From contig CAZGYD010000058.1 of the NCBI GenBank assembly GCA_964530115.1, forward strand, positions 1 through 64,000: 64,000 bases of DNA, written 5' to 3'. The notes beneath the pieces are model-generated. The model was not told the DNA's origin, ran no database searches, and saw only the letters and a program-made list of their open reading frames with translations. Shown here one piece after another: positions 9,180-17,965 of this stretch. Every line of letters begins with the position of its first letter. Within the stretch, counting starts at the first letter, position 1. The position numbers were made by a program, and so were the translations under genes. The stretch is from Fen-999 sp964530115 (GTDB lineage Bacteria > Pseudomonadota > Gammaproteobacteria > Burkholderiales > Rhodocyclaceae).

Positions 9180-12100
9180 AGTTCGATCCGCAAGCCCGGC
9201 TGGCCGCGCGGCCGGCGATCGCCTATGACGAGTCGCTGCCGGTCAACGAGCGGCGCACGGAGATCGCGGCGGCGATCGCTAGCCATCAGGTGGTCGTCGT
9301 CTGCGGCGAGACGGGCTCCGGCAAGACCACGCAGCTGCCCAAGATCTGCCTCGAGCTCGGCCGCGGCGCCAGCGGCTTCATCGGCCACACCCAGCCGCGG
9401 CGGATCGCCGCGCGCGCCACCGCCGCGCGCATCGCCGAGGAACTGAAGTCCGAGCTCGGCCGCTATGTCGGCTACAAGATCCGCTTCACCGACCACACGT
9501 CGCCTTCGGGCTACATCAAGCTGATGACCGATGGCATCCTGCTCGCCGAGACGCAGACCGATCCGCTGCTGCGGCAGTACGACACGCTGATCATCGACGA
9601 GGCGCACGAGCGCAGCATAAACATCGACTTCCTGCTCGGCTACCTCAAGCAGCTGCTGCCAAAGCGGCCCGAACTCAAGCTGATCGTCACCTCGGCGACG
9701 CTCGATGCCGGGCGCTTCAGCCGCCACTTCGGCGATGCGCCGGTGATCGAGGTCTCGGGCCGCCTCTATCCGATCGAGATCCGCTACCGTCCGTTCGAGG
9801 AGGCCCGCGACCGCGACATCGACGACGCGATCGTCGATGCCGTCGCCGAGGCGCACCGCGAAGGGCCGGGCGATGTGCTGGTCTTCCTTCCCGGCGAGCG
9901 CGAGATCCGCGAGGCGGCCGAGGCGCTGCGCAAACACCACCCGCCGGGGCTGGAGATCCTGCCGCTCTTTGCGCGCCAGTCGGCGCAGGAGCAGGCGCGG
10001 GTGTTCGCGCCGCACCAGGGTCGGCGCGTGGTGCTGGCGACCAACGTCGCCGAGACTTCGCTGACGGTGCCCGGCATCCGCTATGTGATCGATACCGGAC
10101 TCGCGCGCGTCAAGCGCTACAGCCACCGCAACAAGGTCGAGCAGCTTCAGGTCGAGCCGGTTTCGCAGGCGGCGGCGAAGCAGCGCGCCGGCCGCTGCGG
10201 CCGGGTCGCGGCGGGCATCTGCTTCCGGCTCTATTCGGAGGAGGATTTCGGCAAGCGGCCGCCGTTCACCGATCCCGAGATCCTCCGCTCGTCGCTCGCG
10301 GGCGTGATTCTGCGCATGAAGTCGCTGAACCTCGGCGACGTCGAGGACTTCCCCTTCCTCGAACGCCCCGCGCCGCGCATGATCGCCGACGGTTACCAGC
10401 TGCTCGCCGAGCTCGGCGCGATCGAGGAGACGGGCCGGGCGCTCACTGCCGTCGGCCACGAACTGGCGAAGCTGCCGCTCGATCCGAAGATCGGGCGCAT
10501 GATTCTCGCCGCGCGGCAATACGGCTGCCTGAAAGAGGTGCTCGTCATCGCTTCGGCGCTCTCGGTGCAGGATCCGCGCGAGCGGCCGCAGGAGCAGGCC
10601 GGCGCGGCCGACCAGGCGCAGGCGAAATGGAAGGACGAAAAATCGGAATTCCTCGCCTACCTCAAGCTCTGGAACGCCGCCGACGAGGTCTGGAGGCACG
10701 AATCGTCGAGCAAGCAGCGCCAGTGGTGCCGGCGCGAGTTCCTCTCCTGGCTGCGCCTGCGCGAATGGCGCGACGTGCATGGCCAGCTGGCGACGCTTTG
10801 CCACGAGCACGGCTGGCGCGAGAACGAACAACCGGCCGGCTTTGATGCGATCCACAAGGCGCTGCTCGCCGGGCTGCTCGGCCATGTCGGCCTGAAGAGC
10901 GAGGCCGAGCCGCACTATCTCGGCGCCCGTGGCATCAAGTTCTTCATCCACCCGGGCTCGGCACTGGCGAAAAAGGCCGGGCGATGGATCGTCGCCGCGG
11001 AGCTCGTCGAGACCTCGCGGCTCTTCGCCCGCTGCGTCGCCCGCATCGAGCCCGAATGGCTGGAAGAAGTCGGCGCGCATCTCCTCCGCCGGCACGTCTT
11101 CGAGCCGCACTGGGAGAAGCAGGCGGGCCAGGTGGTGGCCTTCGAGCGCGTCACGCTCCATGGTCTGGTGCTTCATGCGAAGCGCCGCATCCACTACGGC
11201 CCCCGCTGCCCGCAGTTCGATGCGAGGCTCGCGCGCGAGATCTTCATCCGCCATGCGCTCGTGCAGGGCGAGGTGACCGAGGACTGGCTGCGGAAATGGG
11301 CCTTCCTGCGCCACAACCGGGCGCTGGTCGCGGAGATCGAGCGCCTCGAGCACAAGTCGCGCCGCCCGGATGTGCTGGTCGACGAAGAACTGATCCATGC
11401 CGTCTTCGACGCCAGGGTGCCGGCCGAAATCGTGACACTCGCGGCCTTCGACAAGTGGCGGCGCGAGGCCGAGGCCCGCGAGCCGAGGCTGCTCTTCCTC
11501 GAACGGGAACAGCTGATGCCCCACGAGGCCGACGGCATCACCACCGCGGCTTTGCCCCCCCTGTTCGAAGCGGCCGGCCGCCGCTGGCGCCTCGAGTACC
11601 GCCACGATCCTGGCGCCGCTGACGATGGCGTCACGCTCACCGTGCCGCTGCCCGACCTCAACCGCGTGCCGGAGACGCGCTGCGAGTGGCTGGTGCCCGG
11701 GCTGCTCGAGGAGAAGGTCGTCGCGCTGCTGCGGACGCTGCCGCAGAAGTACCGCCACCGCCTCCAGCCGCTCGATGCCTTCGCCGAGTCGTTCTGCGAG
11801 GCGGGCCACGACGCCGCCGAGCCACTCGTCAAGGCACTGACGCGCGCCGTGGAAGAAACAATCGCGCTCAAGCTGCCGCTCGACGCCTTCCGGCCCGGCG
11901 AGCTGCGGCCGCACCTGCTGATGAATTTCCGCCTCGAGGACGAGCACGGCGGCACGCTGGCCATGTCGCGCAACCTTGCCCAGCTGCGCGCTGAATGGGG
12001 CGAACTCGCCGAGCCCTCGGAGGAAAAGGCGGCGGAAATCGAGCGGGCCGGGCTCGCGGAACGCTTCGCCGCGGCGCTCAAGGAGCAGATCAAGTCGATC

Positions 12101-12739
12101 GAGAAAGGCGTGCCGCGCGAGCTCGGACTCCAGTTCATGCCGCTGGGCACGGAGGCGGAACTGAAGGCCCAGATCGTTAGCGCGGCGCTGGCGCGGACCT
12201 GCCTCGCCGAGCCGCTGCCCGGGGACGACGCCGGCTTCGCGGCGCGGCTCGCCTCGGCCAAGGGCCGCGTGGTACTCGTGGCGCAGGAGGTGACGCGGCT
12301 CGCCGGCGCGATCCTCGCCGAGCACGCGGCCCTGCAGAAGAAGCTGGCGGCCCTGCAAAAGGCGTTTCCCCAGGCGGTTGCCGACGTCACAGCGCAGGCC
12401 GGCGCGCTGCTCGCCAGGGGCTTCATCGCCGCGACGCCCTGGGAGCGGCTCGCCCACTTCCCGCGTTACCTGAAGGCCGCTGGCATGCGGCTCGACAAGC
12501 TGCGCAACGATCCGGCGCGCGATGCGCGGCTCATGGCCGAGTGGCAGGCGCTGGCGCGGCCGTGGGAGCGCGAGCGGGCGACGCTGGCCCGGGCCGGACA
12601 GCGCGATCCCTTCCTCGAGGAATTCCGCTGGCTGCTCGAGGAACTACGCGTGGCGCTGTTCGCCCAGGAACTGAAGACGCCGTCGCCGGTCTCCGTCAAG
12701 CGGTTGCAGAAAATGTGGGAGGGACGTCAGCATGCGTGA
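9176..12739 (+). CDS. hrpA: ATP-dependent RNA helicase HrpA (DEAH box)
   Basis: DEAH-box helicase with 1187 residues. Walker A GETGSGKTT is near residue 43, DEAH near 141, the SAT motif follows, and motif VI is QRAGRCGR. The helicase-associated and DUF3418-type C-terminal regions follow. In E. coli HrpA has been linked to mRNA processing and ribosome collision rescue. The start is a GTG overlapping the crcB stop (GTGA); no ATG lies before the helicase domain. It is somewhat shorter than E. coli HrpA (about 1300), lacking most of the N-terminal extension. The stop overlaps the next gene by 8 bp. Confidence 0.94.
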   Translation: MKFDPQARLAARPAIAYDESLPVNERRTEIAAAIASHQVVVVCGETGSGKTTQLPKICLELGRGASGFIGHTQPRRIAARATAARIAEELKSELGRYVGYKIRFTDHTSPSGYIKLMTDGILLAETQTDPLLRQYDTLIIDEAHERSINIDFLLGYLKQLLPKRPELKLIVTSATLDAGRFSRHFGDAPVIEVSGRLYPIEIRYRPFEEARDRDIDDAIVDAVAEAHREGPGDVLVFLPGEREIREAAEALRKHHPPGLEILPLFARQSAQEQARVFAPHQGRRVVLATNVAETSLTVPGIRYVIDTGLARVKRYSHRNKVEQLQVEPVSQAAAKQRAGRCGRVAAGICFRLYSEEDFGKRPPFTDPEILRSSLAGVILRMKSLNLGDVEDFPFLERPAPRMIADGYQLLAELGAIEETGRALTAVGHELAKLPLDPKIGRMILAARQYGCLKEVLVIASALSVQDPRERPQEQAGAADQAQAKWKDEKSEFLAYLKLWNAADEVWRHESSSKQRQWCRREFLSWLRLREWRDVHGQLATLCHEHGWRENEQPAGFDAIHKALLAGLLGHVGLKSEAEPHYLGARGIKFFIHPGSALAKKAGRWIVAAELVETSRLFARCVARIEPEWLEEVGAHLLRRHVFEPHWEKQAGQVVAFERVTLHGLVLHAKRRIHYGPRCPQFDARLAREIFIRHALVQGEVTEDWLRKWAFLRHNRALVAEIERLEHKSRRPDVLVDEELIHAVFDARVPAEIVTLAAFDKWRREAEAREPRLLFLEREQLMPHEADGITTAALPPLFEAAGRRWRLEYRHDPGAADDGVTLTVPLPDLNRVPETRCEWLVPGLLEEKVVALLRTLPQKYRHRLQPLDAFAESFCEAGHDAAEPLVKALTRAVEETIALKLPLDAFRPGELRPHLLMNFRLEDEHGGTLAMSRNLAQLRAEWGELAEPSEEKAAEIERAGLAERFAAALKEQIKSIEKGVPRELGLQFMPLGTEAELKAQIVSAALARTCLAEPLPGDDAGFAARLASAKGRVVLVAQEVTRLAGAILAEHAALQKKLAALQKAFPQAVADVTAQAGALLARGFIAATPWERLAHFPRYLKAAGMRLDKLRNDPARDARLMAEWQALARPWERERATLARAGQRDPFLEEFRWLLEELRVALFAQELKTPSPVSVKRLQKMWEGRQHA

Positions 12740-13466
12740 AGTCTTGCGGGCCGCCGTGCGCGCGATGCGCGACCTCGGTCGTGGCGCCATCCTCTGGCAG
12801 GCGCTCTGGCCACCGCTCGTATCGCTATTCCTCTGGGGCATCGTCGCCTGGTACGCCTGGTTGCCGCTTTCCGGTTGGCTCATCGACAGGCTGCCGGCCT
12901 GGCCCTGGCTCGACTGGTTGGGACCGTGGCTCGTCCATGCGGCGCTGGCGCTCGTCTTCGCGCCCCTGATCTATGTGACCGCGCTGGTGCTGATCTCGGC
13001 GTTCGCGCTGCCGAAGATGATGGCGATCGTGGCGGCGAGCGACTACGCGAAACTCAGCCGTCGTAACACGCCAGCCGCGGCGCTCTGGGGCAGCATCGCC
13101 AACGCCGTCGGCTCGGGCGCGCTCTATGTCGCCGGCTGGCTCGTCTGCCTGCCGCTGCTCCTGGTTCCGGGCGGGCTCCTGGTATTGCCGATCGCCTGGA
13201 GCGCCTGGCTCAACCAGCGGACCTTCCGCTTCGACGCGCTCGCGGAACACGCAACGGCCGACGAGCGCACCCGGCTCGTCCGCGAGGAACGCGGGCGCTT
13301 CTGGCTGGCGGGGTTGGTCTCGGCGCTGGCGGCATATGTGCCGGTCTTCAATCTGCTTGCGCCGGCGTTCGCGGCGCTATTGTTCACGCATCTGGGACTT
13401 GCGCTGCTCGCGCGCCAGCGCGAGAGGGAGGGGATATGGATCGGGGAAACGGCTTCGGTGCGCTGA
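12732..13466 (+). CDS. EI24-domain inner membrane protein
   Basis: A 244-residue protein with several hydrophobic helices (WPPLVSLFLWGIVAWYAWL; HAALALVFAPLIYVTALVLISAFALP; WLVCLPLLLVPGGLLVLPIAW; a final pair near the end) and a YDALAE-like HATADERTRL cytosolic loop. This pattern fits the EI24/CysZ-like family, which is common and poorly characterised in betaproteobacteria. Overlap with hrpA upstream and with the molybdopterin-binding gene downstream (31 bp) implies one transcript. A 26-bp repeat lies in the loop after the second long hydrophobic region and is read as KLSRRNTPAA; the reading frame is unbroken. Confidence 0.8.
   Translation: MREVLRAAVRAMRDLGRGAILWQALWPPLVSLFLWGIVAWYAWLPLSGWLIDRLPAWPWLDWLGPWLVHAALALVFAPLIYVTALVLISAFALPKMMAIVAASDYAKLSRRNTPAAALWGSIANAVGSGALYVAGWLVCLPLLLVPGGLLVLPIAWSAWLNQRTFRFDALAEHATADERTRLVREERGRFWLAGLVSALAAYVPVFNLLAPAFAALLFTHLGLALLARQREREGIWIGETASVR
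13050..13075 (+). repeat. dispersed 26-bp repeat, copy 5 (inside EI24 gene)
   Basis: Near-consensus copy: AAACTCAGCCG, then TC, then GTAACACGCCAGC. Encodes KLSRRNTPA in a loop between membrane segments. Confidence 0.87.
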
Positions 13467-14203
13467 TCATCGGCGACGAGATCATCCGCGGCAAACGGCA
13501 GGACCGCCATTTCGAGAAGCTGCGCGAGATCCTCGCCGCGCGTGGCCTGCACCTCGACTGGGTGCTCTATCTCGGTGACGACCGGCCACGGCTCGTCGAG
13601 GCGCTCAAGCGCTCGATGGCAAGCGGCGACGTGGTGTTCAGCTTCGGTGGCATCGGCGTCACGCCCGACGACCACACGCGCCAGGCCGCGGCTGCGGCGG
13701 CGGGCGTGCCGCTCCGGCTGAACCCGGACGCGGAACGGGAGATCCGCGCGCGCATGGCCGAACTGGGCCAGGAAGTGACGCCCGCGCGGCTCGAACTCGG
13801 CACCGTGCCAGAGGGTTCGCGGATCATCCCGAACCCGTTCAACCGCATCCCCGGCTTTTCCTACGGCAACCACCATTTCGTCCCGGGCTTCCCGCAGATG
13901 GCCTGGCCGATGGTCGAGTGGGTGCTCGACACCTACTACCGCGACCGCTTCTTCGCCACGCCCGAGGCGGAGGCCGCGATCATCGTCTGGGAGGGCCTCG
14001 AGGGCACGCTGCTCGACCTCATGCAGCGCATCGAGCGTGACCATCCGGGCGTCACGGTATTCAGCCTGCCGTCGCTGGGTAGCGAGACCATGCGCCGCCA
14101 CATCGAACTCGGCGTGCGCGGCAAGCCGGACCTCGTGCCGGCGGCGATGGCCGAGATCGAGGCCGAGATCGCCCGGCGCGGGCTTTCGTTCGAGCGGAAA
14201 TGA
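13436..14203 (+). CDS. molybdopterin-binding domain protein (MoaB/CinA N-terminal type)
   Basis: A 255-residue soluble protein with the MoCF-biosynthesis/CinA-type fold at its start: ALIIGDEIIRGKRQD, then FSFGGIGVTPDDHT, the sugar-phosphate-binding GGIGxTPDD motif. The C-terminal half (IPNPFNRIPGFSYGN, FVPGFPQM) follows the competence/damage-inducible CinA-like pattern but lacks the nicotinamide amidase domain. Such stand-alone proteins are widespread and their role (nucleotide or pterin chemistry) is uncertain. The gene overlaps the EI24 gene, so it is last in the crcB-hrpA-EI24 string. The stop codon merges into the A-run of the opposite-strand phasin terminator. Confidence 0.85.
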   Translation: MDRGNGFGALIIGDEIIRGKRQDRHFEKLREILAARGLHLDWVLYLGDDRPRLVEALKRSMASGDVVFSFGGIGVTPDDHTRQAAAAAAGVPLRLNPDAEREIRARMAELGQEVTPARLELGTVPEGSRIIPNPFNRIPGFSYGNHHFVPGFPQMAWPMVEWVLDTYYRDRFFATPEAEAAIIVWEGLEGTLLDLMQRIERDHPGVTVFSLPSLGSETMRRHIELGVRGKPDLVPAAMAEIEAEIARRGLSFERK

Positions 14204-14233
14204 AAAAAAGCCCCGGTGGCAAGCCACCGGGGC
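14203..14233 (-). terminator. intrinsic terminator of the phasin gene
   Basis: On the minus strand a GC-rich stem (GCCCCGGTGGC paired with GCCACCGGGGC, very short loop) is followed by seven T residues, 43 bp after the phasin stop. The same hairpin lies directly after the plus-strand gene but lacks a T-tract in that direction. Confidence 0.85.
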
Positions 14234-14275
14234 CGAACTCCAGCCTGTTGGCTGGGAGGAGGAGACAACCTTTGG

Positions 14276-14830
14276 TTACGCCGCCTTGCGGCCCTTGGGC
14301 GCGGCGCTCACGGCCTTGACCGTGGCGTTGGTCGCCGCGGCGACGTTGGCCTCGGCGATCTCGGCGACCTGGCGCGCGGCCTTGGTCATGCTGTCGTAGG
14401 CCGAGTTGGCGGCGGCGATCGCCGACTTGACGGCGGCGACGGCGACGTCGGAGCCGGCCGGGGCGTTCTTGACCGCCTTGTCGAGCGCGGTGGTCATGGC
14501 CTTGTTGATCTCGGCGAACTGCGCCTCGACGACCTTGCTCAGCTCTTCCTGGGTCTGGCTGGCGATCTCATAGACGCTGCGCGAGTAGGCGACGGCCTTC
14601 TCGACGCTGGGCTGCGCCAGCGAGGCCTGGATGTTCATGAGCTCCTGGACGTCCTTGGCCGACAGCAGCGCCTTGGCGTTGGCGACCGTGTCTTCGAGCA
14701 GGCTGCGAGCCGTGTTCAGGTTGAGCGCGGCGAAGCGCTCGGCGCTGGTGAACGCGGTGTTGGCGAGCGTCAGCAGGGTTTCGACATGGGCCTTGTTCGC
14801 GGCGGCGAATTGTTCGGGCGTGGTGTACAT
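14276..14830 (-). CDS. phasin family protein (PHA granule coat)
   Basis: A 184-residue, Ala-rich, all-helical protein beginning MYTTPEQFAAANKAHVETLL, the typical N-terminus of betaproteobacterial PhaP phasins. Phasins cover polyhydroxyalkanoate granules and control their number and size. The start is set by a strong AAGGAG 7 bp upstream; an in-frame ATG six codons earlier has none. The C-terminal tail (KAVSAAPKGRKAA) is basic, as in phasins that also bind DNA. It is monocistronic, with its own consensus promoter, operator-like repeats and strong terminator, which suits an abundant and regulated protein. Confidence 0.92.
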   Translation of the reverse strand: MYTTPEQFAAANKAHVETLLTLANTAFTSAERFAALNLNTARSLLEDTVANAKALLSAKDVQELMNIQASLAQPSVEKAVAYSRSVYEIASQTQEELSKVVEAQFAEINKAMTTALDKAVKNAPAGSDVAVAAVKSAIAAANSAYDSMTKAARQVAEIAEANVAAATNATVKAVSAAPKGRKAA

Positions 14831-14926
14831 GGTGTTTCTCCTTGTCAATGGGCGGTGGTCAAAGCTTCAGGGGCGGAGCTTCCCATCGTTTCCGGAAGCG
14901 CCATGTTGCAGTGCATCACGAAAGCC

Positions 14927-14954
14927 ATTATAGGGGTGTGATTCCGGAAGTCAA
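14927..14954 (-). promoter_or_regulatory. sigma-70 type promoter of the phasin gene
   Basis: On the minus strand TTGACT (14949-14954) and TATAAT (14927-14932) are separated by 16 bp. This is the best sigma-70 match in the window. It leaves a leader of about 90 bp before the phasin ATG. Confidence 0.75.
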
Positions 14955-14962
14955 GAAAAATT

Positions 14963-14977
14963 TTGTGCATCGCACAA
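14963..14977. promoter_or_regulatory. inverted repeat upstream of phasin -35, candidate PhaR-type operator
   Basis: Perfect inverted repeat TTGTGC-ATC-GCACAA, directly upstream of the -35 box. PhaR repressors of PHA genes bind TGC/GCA-rich repeats, and a second TGCA-rich sequence (TTGCAGTGCAT, 14906-14916) lies in the leader. PhaR identity is inferred from the target gene and motif style. Confidence 0.5.
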
Positions 14978-15133
14978 TCCCGAGGAAGTAATAATCTAAT
15001 CATATTGAAACATGATGTTAAGCCGGAGTTGGGCTAGATGGGTTTGGCGGGCTGCTGCGATGCGCCATGCTCAGGCCGGCCGATCGCAACGGTATGACAC
15101 CTCATTGGCGAAGCATGGTTGCGATGCGGCGCA

Positions 15134-15159
15134 AAACTCAGCCGTCGTAACACGCCGGC
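15134..15159 (+). repeat. dispersed 26-bp repeat, copy 6 (intergenic)
   Basis: Exact consensus: AAACTCAGCCG, then TC, then GTAACACGCCGGC. It lies 13 bp past the lptA stop codon, at the point where lptB would be expected. Confidence 0.88.
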
Positions 15160-15172
15160 CGGCGCGGCGTCT

Positions 15173-15739
15173 TTACCGGGTTCCGGGTTTTCCGGCGTCC
15201 GTCGGCTGCTTGGGCTGGATCACGGCGCGGACGCGTTCCGGCTTGCCGCCTTTCGCGGCATCGGCCGCGCCGCCGCTGACGACATAGCGCTCGGTGTCGC
15301 CGTCGTAGGACACGTATTGCCCCTGGACTTCATCGAGGCCGCTCTTGATGCGCGCCCGGCCGAAGAGTTCGACGCGGTTGGCCTTGCCGTCGTACTCGAT
15401 GCGTTCGGCTTCGCCCTCGATGTATTCATCCTTGCCTTCGCGCTTTTGCCGGAAGGTCGCCAGCCGCCCGCCGCCGCCTGTCGCTGTGCCCAGCTGGTAA
15501 CCCTGGGCGTCCTGCGCGATCGTGATCTTCTCCGCACGGACGACGATGGTGCCTTGGGTCAGATGGACGTTGCCCTCGAAGATCTGGACCTTTTTACCAT
15601 CGTCGATGGTGATGCGGTCCGCTTCGAGGTTCATCGGCTTGTCGCGATCCGCGCGTTCGGCGAGCGCAGCGCCACCGATCGCGTTGAGGACTGCAAAAAC
15701 GAGCGTGATCCGCCACAGCGGGCGACCGGTACGGTTCAT
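15173..15739 (-). CDS. lptA: lipopolysaccharide transport periplasmic protein LptA
   Basis: Periplasmic bridge protein carrying LPS from LptC to LptD. It has 188 residues: a signal peptide (LVFAVLNAIGGAALA), then the OstA/LptA beta-jellyroll with DKPMNLEADRITIDDGKKVQIFEGN, IVVRAEKITI and EGEAERIEYDGKANRVELFG. Its start overlaps the lptC stop (ATGA). It is the last gene of the kdsD-kdsC-lptC-lptA string; the ATPase gene lptB does not follow. Confidence 0.93.
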   Translation of the reverse strand: MNRTGRPLWRITLVFAVLNAIGGAALAERADRDKPMNLEADRITIDDGKKVQIFEGNVHLTQGTIVVRAEKITIAQDAQGYQLGTATGGGGRLATFRQKREGKDEYIEGEAERIEYDGKANRVELFGRARIKSGLDEVQGQYVSYDGDTERYVVSGGAADAAKGGKPERVRAVIQPKQPTDAGKPGTR

Positions 15740-16311
15740 TGCGGCTTCCTTTCCAGAGTCCCCGTCACCGGACCGGCAATCACGGCCGTCCGGGCCTTGT
15801 CGTCGATCTCGATGCCGCCCGCACCGCGAATCACGCTCGATCCGCGCGTCACGGTGACCGGTACCTGGCTGCGCGCCCGGCCGTCGTCGGGCCGGACCTC
15901 GAGCGCCTCGGTGACGATCACCATATCGGCTTCGCCCCCGGTGCCCGGCGTGGTGAGCCGGACGTTGCCTTCGAGGCGTACCACCCGGACTTCCCGGTCG
16001 ACCAGGGCCCGGTCGGCGGTGACCGTCGAGCGGCGGTCGCGGAAGGCGTCCATGTGGGGCGCAATGACGAGGGCCGTGTCGTCGTCCGGGTAGTGTTCGA
16101 GACGCTTGGCGGTCATCAGGTCCTGCATGAGCCCCTGGGCGTCGTACCGCTTGAGCGTCAGGGTGTCGATCCAGAAATCAGGCTCGTGCCTCTCCTTGCC
16201 CCGGGCCGCCGGCGATCCTTCCTGGCTGACGCGTTCCATCCAGAAGGTGAAGCCGGCCAGCAGGGCGAGCACCGCGATGGGAAAGAGCGTCGAGCCGAAG
16301 CGGGTGCGCAA
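15736..16311 (-). CDS. lptC: LPS export protein LptC
   Basis: Single-pass inner-membrane protein that receives LPS from the LptBFG transporter. It has 191 residues with an N-terminal membrane anchor (LFPIAVLALLAGFTFW) and a periplasmic jellyroll domain (DFWIDTLTLKRYDAQG, NVRLTT, GAGGIEIDDKARTAVIAG). The only possible start after the kdsC stop is a TTG, giving RTRFGSTLFPI; upstream in-frame codons run directly into the kdsC TAG. It overlaps lptA by four bases. Confidence 0.9.
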   Translation of the reverse strand: MRTRFGSTLFPIAVLALLAGFTFWMERVSQEGSPAARGKERHEPDFWIDTLTLKRYDAQGLMQDLMTAKRLEHYPDDDTALVIAPHMDAFRDRRSTVTADRALVDREVRVVRLEGNVRLTTPGTGGEADMVIVTEALEVRPDDGRARSQVPVTVTRGSSVIRGAGGIEIDDKARTAVIAGPVTGTLERKPQ

Positions 16312-16320
16312 GGCCGGCCC

Positions 16321-16845
16321 CTATCCGACCATCTGCCAGGCGGCGAGCGCTTCGTCGAGCTTCCCCTGGGCACGCAGGATCAGTTCGCAGACCTCGCGCA
16401 CCGCGCCGGCGCCGGCGGGCGCGCGGGCGACGTAATCCGCGCGTTTCAGGACCAGCGGATGGGCATCCGGCACGGTCGCCGAAAATCCGCAGGCCGACAT
16501 GGCGCCGAGGTCGACCACGTCATCGCCCATGAATCCGGCCTGCGAGAAGTCCAGACCTTCGCCCGCGAGCAGTTCGGCCATGGCTGCGCGCTTGTCCTCG
16601 ATGCCCTGGCAGACGAGGCTGATGCCGAGGTTCTCGGCGCGCCGGGTGACGATGGGCGAGTCGCGCCCCGTGACGATGGCGAGCCGCACGCCCGAACGCG
16701 CGAGCATCTTGAGGCCCAGGCCGTCGCGGCTGAAGAAGGCCTTCATTTCGTCGCCGGCCGGGCTGAAGTAGAGACGGCCGTCGGTCATCACGCCATCGAT
16801 GTCGAAGGCCATGAGGCGGACGGATTTTGCTTTTTCGAGGGTCAT
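16321..16845 (-). CDS. kdsC: 3-deoxy-D-manno-octulosonate 8-phosphate phosphatase KdsC
   Basis: HAD-superfamily phosphatase removing phosphate from KDO-8-P for the LPS core. It has 174 residues. Motif I is FDIDGVMTDG with both nucleophile-site aspartates, motif II is VTGRDS, motif III is the lysine in GIEDK, and motif IV is FMGDDVVDL. It is tetramer-type C0 HAD without a cap domain. The start overlaps the kdsD stop by ATGA, so the two are coupled. Confidence 0.95.
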   Translation of the reverse strand: MTLEKAKSVRLMAFDIDGVMTDGRLYFSPAGDEMKAFFSRDGLGLKMLARSGVRLAIVTGRDSPIVTRRAENLGISLVCQGIEDKRAAMAELLAGEGLDFSQAGFMGDDVVDLGAMSACGFSATVPDAHPLVLKRADYVARAPAGAGAVREVCELILRAQGKLDEALAAWQMVG

Positions 16846-17819
16846 ACCACCTTCGCGCGGAAGAGATCGTGCATGTTGAGCGCCCCGCAAAGAGCGCCCG
16901 CGTCGTCGATGACCAGGAGCTGATTGATCCGGTGGCGCTCCATCATCTCGACGGCCTCGACGGCGAGGCGGTCGGGGCCGATGCCGTGAGGGTTGCGCGT
17001 CGCCAGTCCGCCCACCGCTACGGCGCGCAGGTCGCCCAGCCGTTCCATCGCGCGGCGCAGGTCGCCATCGGTGAAGATCGCCGGATGGCCGTCTCCATGG
17101 TCGACGACGACCATGCCCATGCCGCCGCGGGTCATCGCCAGCAATGCCTCGGTGACTTTGGTCTCGGCGGCGACCTTCGGCACCTCCTCGAGCGGGCGCA
17201 TCACGTCGCGCACGTGGGTGAGCAGCCGCCGGCCGAGCGCGCCGCCGGGGTGCGAGCGGGCGAAGTCCTCGGCGCCGAAGCCGCGCGCCTCGAGCAGCGC
17301 GACGGCCAGCGCATCGCCGAGCGCGAGCGCCGCGGTCGTGCTCGCGGTGGGCGCGAGATTGAGCGGACAGGCCTCCTGGCTCACGCCGGCGTCGAGGTGG
17401 ACATCGGCCTCTTTCGCCAGCGAGGACCCGGCATTGCCGGTGATGGCGATGAGGCGTCCGCCCTGCCGCTTGACGAGCGGCACGACCGTGAGCAGCTCGT
17501 CGTTCTCGCCGGAATTGGAAATGGCGATCAGCACGTCCTCGCGGGTGATCATGCCGAGGTCGCCATGCACGGCCTCGGCGGCGTGGACGAAGTAGGCGGG
17601 GGTGCCGGTGCTCGCCATGGTCGCGGCGATCTTGCGCGCGATGTGGCCGGATTTGCCGATGCCGCTGACGATCACCCGGCCGCTGCAAGAGAGGATCAGT
17701 TCGACCGCCCGGTCGAACTCGCCACCGAGGCGGGCGGCCAGTGCGGCGACGGCCTCCGCCTCGATGCGCAGCACCCGCCGCGCGGTATCCAGCCTGCCAC
17801 CGCTCGCTTCTTGGGCCAT
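16842..17819 (-). CDS. kdsD: D-arabinose 5-phosphate isomerase KdsD
   Basis: Converts ribulose-5-phosphate to arabinose-5-phosphate, the precursor of KDO. It has 325 residues: an SIS domain (SGIGKSGHIARKIAATMASTG, SNSGENDEL, ITGNAGSSLAKEAD) followed by two CBS domains from about residue 205. The histidine in EAVHGDLG typical of the family is present. It is the first gene of the KDO/LPS-transport string and is divergent from the KefB-type gene, 146 bp away. Confidence 0.95.
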   Translation of the reverse strand: MAQEASGGRLDTARRVLRIEAEAVAALAARLGGEFDRAVELILSCSGRVIVSGIGKSGHIARKIAATMASTGTPAYFVHAAEAVHGDLGMITREDVLIAISNSGENDELLTVVPLVKRQGGRLIAITGNAGSSLAKEADVHLDAGVSQEACPLNLAPTASTTAALALGDALAVALLEARGFGAEDFARSHPGGALGRRLLTHVRDVMRPLEEVPKVAAETKVTEALLAMTRGGMGMVVVDHGDGHPAIFTDGDLRRAMERLGDLRAVAVGGLATRNPHGIGPDRLAVEAVEMMERHRINQLLVIDDAGALCGALNMHDLFRAKVV

Positions 17820-17965
17820 GATCCCGGATGTCGTTATGATTGCGTGGAGCGCCTTGCTAGCCGATCGCCACCCCCGGCGTTTGAGAGGTCGTGGGTGGCC
17901 CGAGGTCGGCGATGGGGCGTCGGCCGAAATTATAACAACCGCCCCGTTCCCCCGCCGGAGACGCC

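Larger units (their letters stand above)
14831..15172. other. non-coding region between lptA end and phasin start
   Basis: The stretch holds the phasin promoter with its inverted repeats, an A+T-rich patch (14930-15020) unusual for this G+C-rich DNA, and one copy of the 26-bp repeat just after lptA. I see no credible coding frame and no RNA gene. The lptB and rpoN genes that usually follow lptA are not here. Confidence 0.6.
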
